A DNA stretch of 37,805 bases from an uncultured bacterium. Lineage in GTDB: Bacteria; Cyanobacteriota; Vampirovibrionia; Gastranaerophilales; Gastranaerophilaceae. The position numbers were made by a program, and so were the translations under genes. Numbering within the stretch: position 1 is the stretch's first letter; each line of letters begins with the position of its first letter. Shown here piece by piece: positions 18,028 to 26,893 of this stretch. Location of the stretch: assembly GCA_902489575.1 (NCBI GenBank), contig CABUAQ010000006.1, forward strand, positions 1-37,805. The letters run 5' to 3'. The notes under the pieces were generated by a model. That model did not search any database. It was not told the origin of the DNA and saw only the letters and a program-made list of their open reading frames with translations.

Positions 18028-19329
18028 TTATTTTTGCAATTTTAAAATATCTGCAATCAGATTGTTAATTGCAGAATCATCTTTTAATGCCTTTGCCCTG
18101 TTAGCTGCGGCTAAAGCTTTATCATAGTCCTGCATATTATAAAAAATTACGCCTGAATTATACTCTATTATATATTTTTCGTCATTATTCTGAACATATT
18201 TGGAAGCTTCATTTAAAGCAGATAATGCAGAATTAAAATCCCCCATATCAGAATATACTGATGAAATATTTATATAACCTGCTGCAAGATGAGGATATTG
18301 TGCAATATAACTTCTGTATTCATTAAGTTTTTTACGCAAAATCACATCATTGTTACCGATTATCAAAGGTGAAAAATACAACTTCTCATCAATTTGAGCA
18401 AAATCTGAAAGATTTGTATTAGTAATTGTCGGCTTTATCCGGTACAAAAGAACCAATGTCTGTAAATCTCTAATACTGAGCGTATGATTTCCAAATGTAT
18501 AATAATTGTAAAAAACAATATCATCCTCTTTTAAAGAATACATAATATCTGACGGATTATCGCTATGTCCCATAATTCCTAAGGTATGCCCTAATTCGTG
18601 TACTGCAGTATTAAATATTTGCTTAGGAGTGTACCCTTGATTTTTAGGATTTGTCTTATAAAAAGTTAAACGCATTTTCCTTAAAAGCTTGTCATCTGAA
18701 ATCTCCGGTTCTGTATATGCGACAGTATAATTACAAATATTTCCATTACAAACGTCATCAGGAATATCATTAAAAGTAATAACAATATCAGCTTTAGATT
18801 CGGTTTCGACTTGTTTAAACTTAACAAAATTAGTATACTTAACCCACTCATCCATAGCTTTTTCGATAGATTTATAGTAATAATCCGGAACAGAACCGGT
18901 TTTTTCAATATAAACAGCCAGTGGAAAAGATTTTATATCCCATCTTACAATATCGCTACCCATTGCCGCATTGTATATATAATTATTTTCAAGCCCCTTC
19001 AATAATTTATATCGCAGTGCCATAGCTTGAATTTTTGCATACTTAGAAGCTTCGTCATCGATTTTTGAAGCTGACATCTCATAAAGTTTTTTTTGAACAG
19101 AATATGTCGGCTCAGACTTTGATAATGCCAAAACATAAAAGAACCTCGATAAAATACCCTTTGAATCCGCAAAAAGCGACCTTTCAAAATAAGGAAGAGA
19201 TTCTTCATATCTGCCAATATCATAAAGTGACTTTGCTTTGTTATAATTATACAAAGCTGAAAAAGGCGATTTATAAAACAAAGCAAAAATTAATACTATT
19301 AAAAAAACTGCCAATAAAAATTTACGCAT
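18028..19329 (-). CDS. Membrane-anchored matrixin-like zinc metalloprotease with flanking TPR-like repeats
   Basis: A 433-residue protein. The start is taken at ATG 19329, before MRKFLLAVFL, so that the protein opens with a signal-anchor helix (about 4-20) and overlaps the scpB stop by 8 bp. TPR-like helices at about 24-110 (YNKAKSLYDIGRYEESLPYF) precede a metzincin domain with zinc site HELGHTLGIMGH (H244, E245, H248, H254) and the Met-turn DIMY (M263). C-terminal TPR-like repeats (about 350-430, AGYINISSVYSDMGDFNSAL) follow. Matrixins are extracytoplasmic endopeptidases, so this one probably acts in the periplasm. The overlap implies translational coupling with scpB, although a condensin link is not obvious. 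No terminator is clear after the stop. Confidence 0.85.
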   Translation of the reverse strand: MRKFLLAVFLIVLIFALFYKSPFSALYNYNKAKSLYDIGRYEESLPYFERSLFADSKGILSRFFYVLALSKSEPTYSVQKKLYEMSASKIDDEASKYAKIQAMALRYKLLKGLENNYIYNAAMGSDIVRWDIKSFPLAVYIEKTGSVPDYYYKSIEKAMDEWVKYTNFVKFKQVETESKADIVITFNDIPDDVCNGNICNYTVAYTEPEISDDKLLRKMRLTFYKTNPKNQGYTPKQIFNTAVHELGHTLGIMGHSDNPSDIMYSLKEDDIVFYNYYTFGNHTLSIRDLQTLVLLYRIKPTITNTNLSDFAQIDEKLYFSPLIIGNNDVILRKKLNEYRSYIAQYPHLAAGYINISSVYSDMGDFNSALSALNEASKYVQNNDEKYIIEYNSGVIFYNMQDYDKALAAANRAKALKDDSAINNLIADILKLQK

Positions 19330-19831
19330 TATTTTTTTCTGCCAGATCTCTTTCCAATTGTTGAGCCAAAGCTCTTGTATCACCTTTTAACTTAAAATAT
19401 TCGGCAAATTTTGCAGTTGTTTTGATATTTATACTTCTGCCGTTCTTATCTTTATGCTTTGAAACCAAGCCCTTTTCAACAAGTTCTGCGACATGCTCAT
19501 ACGCAGCCGAACGTAGTTTTACAAGTTCAGTTTGCCTAATCGGCTCTTTTAATGCTATTACAAGCAGAGTTCTTAATACAGCAGGAGACAAATCTATTGG
19601 ACAGATTTTTTCAACAATGTCGCTATAATCCTCTTTTACTTGCAAAATATACCCGTTTTCGTCGTCTATTTCCAAAGCTCCGTCTCTGGATGCATAATCC
19701 ATAATTAATTCTAAGATAGCTTCTTCAATAACTTCCGGCTCCGCATCCAAATATGCTGCTATTTCATCTAATGAAAGAGCTTTTGCTGTGACAAATAATA
19801 CCGCTTCTATTCTAGATTTGAGCTGCTGCAT
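19322..19831 (-). CDS. scpB: Segregation and condensation protein B
   Basis: A 169-residue kleisin-interacting protein with two winged-helix domains that bridges SMC heads with ScpA in the bacterial condensin complex. The start LKSRIEAVLFVTAKALSLDEIA and the segment LSPAVLRTLLVIALKEPIRQTELVKLRS are typical of ScpB. It overlaps scpA by 20 bp upstream and the metalloprotease gene by 8 bp downstream. Length is close to the family norm of about 180 residues. Confidence 0.93.
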   Translation of the reverse strand: MQQLKSRIEAVLFVTAKALSLDEIAAYLDAEPEVIEEAILELIMDYASRDGALEIDDENGYILQVKEDYSDIVEKICPIDLSPAVLRTLLVIALKEPIRQTELVKLRSAAYEHVAELVEKGLVSKHKDKNGRSINIKTTAKFAEYFKLKGDTRALAQQLERDLAEKNNA

Positions 19832-20645
19832 CTTTCATACCACCTTTTACTACATATAAATCAGAATAAAATTCTTTCTGTTCCAATTCATAATCAGTAT
19901 CGCGACTCAAAAACAATAACGCCAGATATGCACTGATTTTATCCATCCCAAGAATTGTTAACTCGTTCAATTCAATTTTATCCTGATGCTCAAAAATTTG
20001 TTCCAGATTGTCTTTTAATTTTAATACTGATTCTTCAATATATTCCTCATGAGCCATTGACACAATCTCATCCGGGGTCAGCCGCGAATAATTTCTAACA
20101 TGACGTTTAGCCCGTTCATGTGCACTTTTCATAGACGCACGTTTTTCAAGTTTTTCATAAAATTCTAACTGCTTAATCAAGTCTTTCAAAGTGACAACAC
20201 GATTACGGTTAAGACGAATACTTGTTCTGCGTTGAAGAGCCTCATCAAAACTTACAACATTACTTGTCGGAATAAACTCGTGATTTTCATCGGGATACTC
20301 CACAATAAATCCGTCATCATCATAGATTACATCATTCTCCGGTTCATCTTGAAAATCTTCTAAAGATAAACCTGCCAAGACATTTGACTGTAAACGGCAA
20401 AGAATTGATGCGAATAATAAAGTGCGACTTGCAACACGAAGATTTAAAGATTTTAGCTCAATCATTCTTTGAAGATATTTTTCAGTTACATCCAAAATAT
20501 CGATATGCCAGGGGTCAATCTTACCTTGCTTTGCCATATCTACAAGAATCCCGATACCATCATTGGCATCAAATTCTCCAACCTTGCCATATATGGAATT
20601 TTCTAATTCTTCTGTGCTTATAAGATTATTGTTCATCGCCATCAT
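19812..20645 (-). CDS. scpA: Segregation and condensation protein A (kleisin)
   Basis: A 277-residue kleisin that closes the SMC ring. The N-terminal helical domain with GIGILVDMAKQGKIDPWHIDILDVTEKYL matches the ScpA signature (DPWDIDI), and a C-terminal winged helix ends the protein. An acidic insertion lies around residues 100-115. Start codons at 20645, 20642 and 20636 are all in frame; none has a strong ribosome site because the start lies within the end of smc (20 bp overlap at 20645), so translation is probably coupled. It forms one operon with smc and scpB. Confidence 0.94.
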   Translation of the reverse strand: MMAMNNNLISTEELENSIYGKVGEFDANDGIGILVDMAKQGKIDPWHIDILDVTEKYLQRMIELKSLNLRVASRTLLFASILCRLQSNVLAGLSLEDFQDEPENDVIYDDDGFIVEYPDENHEFIPTSNVVSFDEALQRRTSIRLNRNRVVTLKDLIKQLEFYEKLEKRASMKSAHERAKRHVRNYSRLTPDEIVSMAHEEYIEESVLKLKDNLEQIFEHQDKIELNELTILGMDKISAYLALLFLSRDTDYELEQKEFYSDLYVVKGGMKDAAAQI

Positions 20646-23600
20646 CTCTAAGTTTTACACCTGTAACCTTTGTTTTTCCTTTTTCTTTCTGGGTAACCCC
20701 GATAGTTCTGTTTGCAGCTTCAATCATTGGTCTTCTGTGACTTACCACAAGGAACTGAGTATCAGAAGATTGTTTTTTAACCATTTCTGCAATACGTTCA
20801 ACGTTCATTGTATCTAAACTTGCATCTACCTCATCCAGTGCATAAAACGGTGCAGGTAGATATTTTTGTATAGAAAAGACAAGAGCAAGAGCCGTTAAAG
20901 CCTTTTCTCCGCCTGATAATGCTCCCAGCTTATTGTTTGTAGTTTTATCTCTAGGCTTCGCTTCAATTGTCATACCTGCTGACAAAGGATCTTTTTCATT
21001 TTCCAGAATCAACCTTCCCTCACCTTCGGACAATTGATGATAGATATCTTTAAAGTTTTCATTTATGGCAGTGAAAGTTGTCATAAATGCTTCTTTCTTT
21101 TGCTGTTCGAAACCGTTCATTTTATCTAAAATAGACTGGCGTTCTGTAGACAGAGTTCTAATTTGGGTATCAAGTTCCTCTTTTCTTGCGGCTTTTTCTT
21201 CATAAGAAACAATAGCACGCATATTTACATCCCCTAACTCCTGCATTTTTTTATCAAGACGCTGAATTTTTGCATTCAATTCGTCAATAGAAATTTGAAC
21301 CGGCTCAAGCTTCGAAATCTCGACCCCTGCATTTTCCAAAATTTCAGAGGCTTCTTTCAATTGAGGTTCAAGTTCACGTCTTCTTGTCTTGAATGATTCG
21401 ATTTGCTCATTGATTCTATCTATTTCTGATAATTTCACTGCACTGTTTGTTCTCAAATCAACCAGACTCTTATGAATTTCTTCTTTTTCTTTCACAAGCT
21501 CTCCGATTTTAGCATCAATAACAGCAATTTTATCAGACAACAAATTTAATTGCTCCTCTAATTGTTTGATTTCTTCAGCATAAGTTTCCTTATCCTGTGC
21601 CAGAGACTCATTATTTCTGGTAATATTTTTAATATCTTCTTCTTTTGATGTTATTAATTGCTCATTAAATTTAATTGTATTATTAAATCCCTGAATTTCG
21701 TTATTCACATTCATCAAATTATTATTCAATTTACGAATTTCATCTTCAATGCCTTGAGTCTTTTCCTTTAAATCTTTTAAATCCTTATCATTAAGCAAAC
21801 TATCAAGTTCAGCGAGCTTATCCTGAGACTGTTGAATTTGCTCAGCTAATTCAACTCTTTTAATTTCAATTTTATCAAGTTCAGAATTTAATTTTTCAAT
21901 TTTTGGTTCATTTTCGGCAATGAAAGTTTTCTTAGCTTCCAATAGATTTTGGCTGTTTTCAAATTGAGCAGTCATATTAGATAGTTCTATTTTAGCCTTT
22001 GAATACTCTGTAGAAGACGAAGAATAAGTTACCCTTATTTTATCAAGTTTTTCTTCCAAAGTTCTTCTATGAGCAACCGCCTCATCATATTTCTTTTGTA
22101 ATTCATCTAATTTAGCTTTAGCATTTTCAAGTTCTTTATCGTCATTTTGCCCGAAGCCAAAAATAGATTTCTTTACATAACCGCCAGTAATTGCTGAAGA
22201 CTTTTCATAAAGCTTACCGTCAAGTGTAACCATTCTGTATTTACCCATAAGCTGCTCTGCTGCTTCTGCATCTTCAACAATAAGAGTATCCCCTACAGCG
22301 TAGAAAAACGCATCAAGATAAATATCATCGAAATCAACAAGATTAATAGCAAAATCAATTACACCGTGATTTTTAGGTAAATGCAAACTTCCGGGAGCTT
22401 TTTTCATTTTATTCAAAGGAATAAAAGTTGCACGACCTGCTCGTGTAGAATTTAAAAGTTCCATAGCTACATAAGCCGCATGTGTATCATCTACCACAAT
22501 ATGAGCAAGCCTGCCGCCAAAAGCTATATCTAAAGCTAAAGAATACTCTTCATCAACAGTCCCGAGCTGCATTAAAGGAGCATGAACCCCATCTAAATGG
22601 GCATTCATAACTGTGGTAATAGGAATACTTGAACCGGATGCTGAAACCGCACGTCGCTGAGCCTCCATATCCGTAAATTTACGATAAGCAGCACGGACAT
22701 CATGGTCATAATCATCAATAGCAGTTTTTGTATCATCAAGCTGCTGCATTGTTTTATTCTGGATTTCTTTGAGTTCATCCATTTCTTTTTTAAGATCATT
22801 TACTTGAAGTTCTTTTAAAGACTTATCGTCACCAAAATTAGCCTTTGCATTTTCTGCCTGCTCTACAAAAGCTTTTGCTTCTTCTATTTCTTTTTTCAAG
22901 TTTTTAAGATCATTTTCTTTTGGTAAAGATACTTTTAATAACTCATTATCCTTATCTTTTAAAGTATCCAAAGCTTTAGAAACATCATTTCGTTCTTGAA
23001 TATACTTATCAGCAGTAGAACTTAATCCGGAAATATCTGCTAATTTTTTTGCTAATTCATCTTTCTTTTCTTTTAATTGGGATTCAATGATACCAATCTT
23101 ATCGTGAGAAAGTTTTATATTAAGCCTTTCATCTTCAATTTTTTTCTTATAAGATTCTATACCGTTTTTAGCGTTCTCTATAGACTGTAAACCTTTTTGA
23201 ATTTGAGTTTGAGAATAATCAATCGCATTTTTCTTAGTTTGAATACGTGCTGATAAATCACTTTGGGAATCTTTTAATTTATTACGTTCTTCTTCCCCTT
23301 GTTCTTTTAATTTCGCATCTAACTCATTATATTTATCATTAATTAGCTTAATCTTTTCATCTAAATCTTTTTTATTAGCCTGTTCTTCTTTCAGCTTCTT
23401 ATTTGATTGTAAAATATTTTCGTGTGCTAACTCCAAGTTACGTTTCAAATCAAAAAACTTAACAGTACTTATTTGCGATTCAAGCCCTGATTTTTCTTCT
23501 TGCAATTTTTTATATTTCAATGCAACTTCGCGTTCTGATTTTAATTGCTCCAAAGTTTTTTCAACTTCCGATAAAATAAGAGCTGCAGCTTCAACGCGTT

Positions 23601-24138
23601 GTTCTACCGTTTTTAGCTCATTTGTCGCCTGATCTATTCTACGATCAAAATCCGCAACACCTGCAATTTCATCAATTATACCACGTCTGACTTTAGAAGA
23701 ACACATAACAATACTGTTGACATCGCCTTGCATCATTACATTATAACTATTTGGTGTAATATTATACTTTTCTAAAATTGACCTGATATTAGTTAAGGTA
23801 TCAACTTTATCATTAAGATAATAAGTACTTGCAAAGCCTTGATTAGTCTTTTTTATTCGACGCGCAACAGATAATTCATTTGCCCCCTCAACATCCCCAA
23901 AAACAACTTTGACCATTGCTTCATTTTTGTTATTGAAAGTTGTAATAAAATCTGACAAATTTTCAATACGCAAAGCTGAACCTGTCCTCAAGCCAAGTGC
24001 AAACATAACACTATCAATAATATTACTTTTTCCGGAACCGTTTGGCCCTGATACAGTAGTAAATCCTTTCAATAAGGGGATTTCTGATTTATTGGCAAAT
24101 GATTTAAAATTATCTATTTCTAACTGTTTTATATACAT
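20626..24138 (-). CDS. smc: Chromosome segregation ATPase SMC
   Basis: A 1170-residue SMC protein, the normal length. Walker A GPNGSGKSNIID lies near residue 32. Long coiled coils (about 170-500 and 665-1010) flank a hinge at about 505-660 (APLMQLGTVDEEYSLALDIAFGGRLA region). C-terminal signature LSGGEKALTALAL and Walker B FYALDEVDASLD complete the ATPase head. With ScpA and ScpB it forms the bacterial condensin that organises and segregates chromosomes. It is first in the operon, from the TTGACA-18-CATAAT promoter; the transcript would start at or in a 7-bp hairpin that includes the weak ribosome site. Confidence 0.97.
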   Translation of the reverse strand: MYIKQLEIDNFKSFANKSEIPLLKGFTTVSGPNGSGKSNIIDSVMFALGLRTGSALRIENLSDFITTFNNKNEAMVKVVFGDVEGANELSVARRIKKTNQGFASTYYLNDKVDTLTNIRSILEKYNITPNSYNVMMQGDVNSIVMCSSKVRRGIIDEIAGVADFDRRIDQATNELKTVEQRVEAAALILSEVEKTLEQLKSEREVALKYKKLQEEKSGLESQISTVKFFDLKRNLELAHENILQSNKKLKEEQANKKDLDEKIKLINDKYNELDAKLKEQGEEERNKLKDSQSDLSARIQTKKNAIDYSQTQIQKGLQSIENAKNGIESYKKKIEDERLNIKLSHDKIGIIESQLKEKKDELAKKLADISGLSSTADKYIQERNDVSKALDTLKDKDNELLKVSLPKENDLKNLKKEIEEAKAFVEQAENAKANFGDDKSLKELQVNDLKKEMDELKEIQNKTMQQLDDTKTAIDDYDHDVRAAYRKFTDMEAQRRAVSASGSSIPITTVMNAHLDGVHAPLMQLGTVDEEYSLALDIAFGGRLAHIVVDDTHAAYVAMELLNSTRAGRATFIPLNKMKKAPGSLHLPKNHGVIDFAINLVDFDDIYLDAFFYAVGDTLIVEDAEAAEQLMGKYRMVTLDGKLYEKSSAITGGYVKKSIFGFGQNDDKELENAKAKLDELQKKYDEAVAHRRTLEEKLDKIRVTYSSSSTEYSKAKIELSNMTAQFENSQNLLEAKKTFIAENEPKIEKLNSELDKIEIKRVELAEQIQQSQDKLAELDSLLNDKDLKDLKEKTQGIEDEIRKLNNNLMNVNNEIQGFNNTIKFNEQLITSKEEDIKNITRNNESLAQDKETYAEEIKQLEEQLNLLSDKIAVIDAKIGELVKEKEEIHKSLVDLRTNSAVKLSEIDRINEQIESFKTRRRELEPQLKEASEILENAGVEISKLEPVQISIDELNAKIQRLDKKMQELGDVNMRAIVSYEEKAARKEELDTQIRTLSTERQSILDKMNGFEQQKKEAFMTTFTAINENFKDIYHQLSEGEGRLILENEKDPLSAGMTIEAKPRDKTTNNKLGALSGGEKALTALALVFSIQKYLPAPFYALDEVDASLDTMNVERIAEMVKKQSSDTQFLVVSHRRPMIEAANRTIGVTQKEKGKTKVTGVKLRDDGDEQ

Positions 24139-24145
24139 AAATTCT

Positions 24146-24165
24146 ACCCGAGTATAGTCTCGGGT
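24146..24165 (-). promoter_or_regulatory. 5'-end hairpin of the smc transcript
   Basis: Perfect 7-bp arms ACCCGAG (24146-24152) and CTCGGGT (24159-24165) around a six-base loop. On the minus strand the hairpin lies just before the smc ATG and includes GGGT of the likely ribosome site. No T tract follows, so it is not a standard terminator. It may stabilise the mRNA or mask the ribosome site. Confidence 0.5.
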
Positions 24166-24168
24166 ACT

Positions 24169-24198
24169 ATTATGACAGTTACATAGGGGTCATGTCAA
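24169..24198 (-). promoter_or_regulatory. Promoter of the smc-scpA-scpB operon
   Basis: Minus-strand -35 TTGACA (24193-24198), 18-bp spacer, -10 CATAAT (24169-24174) with TG two bases upstream. The predicted start falls at the base of the hairpin at 24165. Confidence 0.6.
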
Positions 24199-24258
24199 AA
24201 ATATGTACTATTATTTACAATTGAAACCATAAATATCATAATATAAAAGCCGCAAAAC

Positions 24259-25437
24259 TTAATTTTCTGACTCGACTCTGGAATATTCCTTTGCATACCT
24301 AGGGTTAACAGCAAGCCACTTAAATGTTTGAGTCTCAACTTCAGGAATATCAATTACAAAAGTTCCGCCGTAACGTCCTCTTGAAAAAACTAAATAACCT
24401 TCTTTTGCTAAGTTATGAAAAGCCTTCCTAATTGTATTAGGACTTAAATCCAGTCGTTTTGATAACTCTAAAATTGATGGTAACTTATCACCGATTTCGT
24501 AATCTTGGGCTATCATACGCTTAATATGATTTTGAGTTTTTTCATAGTGATAAAATGCCGTATCTTTCGCAGGTGCAAAAATTGAAGTTTCAGGTTTTTC
24601 AAAACTATTTGTAACATTTGGCAGCTTAATTACAGTTGTTCCATACCTTCCCCGCCTTGCCAGCAAGATTCCTCTATCAATAAGAATACTCAACGCATCA
24701 TGAACGGTTTTTACACTTGCTTTTAATCCGTTAGCTAATACACTATGAGCAGGAATTCTATCCCCTACACACAGATTATTTGTTATATATTTTTCCAAAT
24801 CCTTCACAACCATATCAACTAACGTTTCTGCTTCTGATGAAACTACAGCATCTGGAACTTCAAAATCCAAACTCATAACAAACCATCTGCTGTCTTTCGC
24901 ATTTTTAAAACGACAACAAATAATGCCCTGTGATACAAGATAATCCAAAGCTAATTTTGTCGTATTTGCAGTAAAACCGATAATTGTAGCTATAGTTCTT
25001 GATGATGGAAGCTGTGAACCGACTTTAAAACCGTCAGTTAAAATATACCTTTTTATAGCATCAACAGCGAAATCTCTTTTTGATGTTAATTTCCTTACTG
25101 AAGCAGATTTATTCCTATAATCTTTTATCAACGTTCCAATACATTGTTTTGATTCAACATATCCTAAGTCTTCAATGTACCTTAAAGCATTTTGCACAGT
25201 CCCGATACTTACACCAAGCAAATATGCAAAATCGGCCTTTGAAGGTAAAATATTATTAATTTCAATTTTTCTGGAGTCTAAACTCTCCTCAATCCAAGAC
25301 GCAATCCATTTTCCTATAACAACGGACTTGGCACCCTGAGCATTTTTTAAATCCGGTAATTCAAAACTCACATCAGAGATTTGAAGCTGTCTGAGCTGTG
25401 ATCTTTTTAACAACACATAATTTTCTTGTGTTTTCAT
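24259..25437 (-). CDS. Regulator built of four tandem GntR-type winged-helix domains
   Basis: A 392-residue protein with four repeats of a GntR-like wHTH at about residues 38-104, 120-190, 205-272 and 298-364. Each has the same core of 32 residues starting at a LPS/IPA motif: ILPSKADFAYLLGVS (63), QLPSSRTIATIIGFT (142), RIPAHSVLANGLKAS (227) and KLPSILELSKRLDLS (318). Domains 3 and 4 share a RGRYG wing. No ligand-binding domain of the FCD, UTRA or aminotransferase type is present, unlike standard GntR regulators. It may bind several sites at once, which is inference. AGGT lies upstream of the ATG, and a TTGATG-17-TATCAT promoter drives it. It is divergent from the UmuC-like gene. Confidence 0.85.
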   Translation of the reverse strand: MKTQENYVLLKRSQLRQLQISDVSFELPDLKNAQGAKSVVIGKWIASWIEESLDSRKIEINNILPSKADFAYLLGVSIGTVQNALRYIEDLGYVESKQCIGTLIKDYRNKSASVRKLTSKRDFAVDAIKRYILTDGFKVGSQLPSSRTIATIIGFTANTTKLALDYLVSQGIICCRFKNAKDSRWFVMSLDFEVPDAVVSSEAETLVDMVVKDLEKYITNNLCVGDRIPAHSVLANGLKASVKTVHDALSILIDRGILLARRGRYGTTVIKLPNVTNSFEKPETSIFAPAKDTAFYHYEKTQNHIKRMIAQDYEIGDKLPSILELSKRLDLSPNTIRKAFHNLAKEGYLVFSRGRYGGTFVIDIPEVETQTFKWLAVNPRYAKEYSRVESEN

Positions 25438-25464
25438 AATATTCTACCTGCCTTCACTTTAATG

Positions 25465-25493
25465 ATATACTATGTGTAAAAAAACATCAAGCA
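25465..25493 (-). promoter_or_regulatory. Promoter of the four-wHTH regulator
   Basis: Minus-strand -35 TTGATG, 17-bp spacer rich in T, -10 TATCAT, about 30 bp before the ATG. It lies back-to-back with the promoter of the UmuC-like gene in a 132-bp divergent gap. Exact end coordinates are approximate. Confidence 0.5.
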
Positions 25494-25534
25494 TTTTTTT
25501 GCTAGTTTTTATAGTTATATTAAGAAAATATTTA

Positions 25535-25562
25535 TTGACTAAATTCTAAAATGGAATAATAC
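25535..25562 (+). promoter_or_regulatory. Promoter of the UmuC-like gene (apparently leaderless)
   Basis: -35 TTGACT (25535-25540), 16-bp spacer, -10 TAATAC (25557-25562). Only seven bases separate the -10 from the ATG at 25570, so the transcript would start at or next to the A of ATG. No ribosome site lies upstream, and no clear LexA box was seen. Confidence 0.5.
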
Positions 25563-25569
25563 TATTGTT

Positions 25570-26745
25570 ATGGATAAGCAAAAGTTTATAGCCCTTGTAG
25601 ATTGTGATTCATTTTTTGTATCATGCGAACAAAAAAGAAATACATCATTAAAAAACAAGCCGGTATGTGTTCTATCAAACAATGAAGGCTGCGTAATCTC
25701 ACGATCAAAACAAGCAAAACAAATGGGTGTCAAAATGGGTGAACCCTACTTTATGGCAAAAAAAGAACACCCGAAAGCTATTTACATTGTCGCGGATCAT
25801 GATTATTATTCTCAAGTATCCAAACAAGTTATGACAATACTAAAAGACTTCAGTCCTTACGTACAGATATATTCAGTGGATGAAGCTTTTGTAGATCTTA
25901 CAGGTTTAACGCGTCTATACAAAAAAAATTACAGAGAGCTCGCGATATTTCTCAGACAAAAAGTATTACAAGAAGCTGATATCCCAGTATCTATCGGAGT
26001 AAGTTCAACAAAAACACTTTCAAAATTAGCATCTGATAAAGCGAAAAATTCAACAGACGGAATTTATTTGATTGGCAAAGCTAAAATTACCAAAGTTCTT
26101 GAAAACACAAAAATAGAAGAAATTTGGGGGATAGGAAGAAGACTGACTACAAGAATGAAACGCCACGGAATTTTAACAGCAAAAGAACTAGTTGAAAAAG
26201 CTGATTCCTGGCTTGATTCAAAAATCGGAATAAACGGAATAGAGATGCGGCATGAATTACTCGGACAAATGGTATCAAAGGTTACAAATGAAGAAAAAAT
26301 ACCAAAATCTATACAAAATACCCGTGCTTTTGGAATTTTTACATCAGACTTCAACTATATAAAAAATGAGTTAAACAGACATATTCATACATCGTGCGGA
26401 AAACTTAGAACCTACAAAACAAAATGTCTTCAAATCGGCGTTATGCTAAAAACTAAAGATTTTAAAGTATATTTTGCAAAAAAAGATTTGATATCTCCGA
26501 TGGATTTCGAACTTGAAATTTCAAGTATCGCAATAAAATTGCTTGAAGAAATTTATAATCCAAAAATTCTATATAGAAGCACCGGAGTATACCTTGGAAA
26601 AATAGGAGAACAAAGCTCAGAACAGCTATCCTTATATACGGATGAAACTGAAAATATAAAAAAAGAAAAACTTGTAAAATGTTTTGATAAACTTGAAGAA
26701 AGATTTGGTAAAAACATTGTTCAAACCGGATTTACAAAAAAATAA
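25570..26745 (+). CDS. Y-family DNA polymerase, UmuC-like
   Basis: A 391-residue translesion polymerase. The palm motifs are visible: LVDCDSFF (metal-binding Asp near residue 11) and YSVDEAF (SxDE near residues 95-100). The UmuC-type segment SNNEGCVISRSKQAKQMGVKMGEP follows the first motif. Further conserved parts are IGVSSTKTLSKLASDKAK and a thumb with IWGIGRRLTTRM. It copies damaged DNA at reduced fidelity. UmuC normally works with processed UmuD, but no umuD is in the window. The start matches family N-termini, and the promoter places the transcript start next to the ATG. The divergent neighbour is the four-wHTH regulator. Confidence 0.92.
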   Translation: MDKQKFIALVDCDSFFVSCEQKRNTSLKNKPVCVLSNNEGCVISRSKQAKQMGVKMGEPYFMAKKEHPKAIYIVADHDYYSQVSKQVMTILKDFSPYVQIYSVDEAFVDLTGLTRLYKKNYRELAIFLRQKVLQEADIPVSIGVSSTKTLSKLASDKAKNSTDGIYLIGKAKITKVLENTKIEEIWGIGRRLTTRMKRHGILTAKELVEKADSWLDSKIGINGIEMRHELLGQMVSKVTNEEKIPKSIQNTRAFGIFTSDFNYIKNELNRHIHTSCGKLRTYKTKCLQIGVMLKTKDFKVYFAKKDLISPMDFELEISSIAIKLLEEIYNPKILYRSTGVYLGKIGEQSSEQLSLYTDETENIKKEKLVKCFDKLEERFGKNIVQTGFTKK

Positions 26746-26818
26746 TATAATCAATTAGCAAATTTTATTACTTTTGGATTTAATACGTTATATGTGAAAG
26801 AAAATAAAGGATAAAAAA

Positions 26819-26893
26819 ATGGAAGTCTCCAAAATAAATCCCCATTTTACATCTGCACAAATTCAACAACAAGAAAAAAAGTCAGACTTTTGA
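26819..26893 (+). pseudogene. 24-codon ORF, probable 5' part of a frameshifted membrane gene
   Basis: ATG 26819 has a good ribosome site (AAAGGA seven bases before it) and encodes MEVSKINPHFTSAQ followed by Gln and Lys residues. It stops at 26891-26893 right after an A7 run (26874-26880). Adding one A would join it in frame to the 85-codon ORF at 26890, which has only a TTG start and no ribosome site. The natural reading is one gene of about 109 codons broken by a homopolymer change, or a slippage site. Its HFTSA segment resembles the leaders of other proteins in this window. Confidence 0.5.

Noticed and set aside
25438..25569. LexA/SOS box before the UmuC-like gene
   Set aside because: No CTG-N10-CAG or GAAC-N4-GTTC type site was found in the gap, nor a clear cyanobacterial-style AGTAC palindrome.
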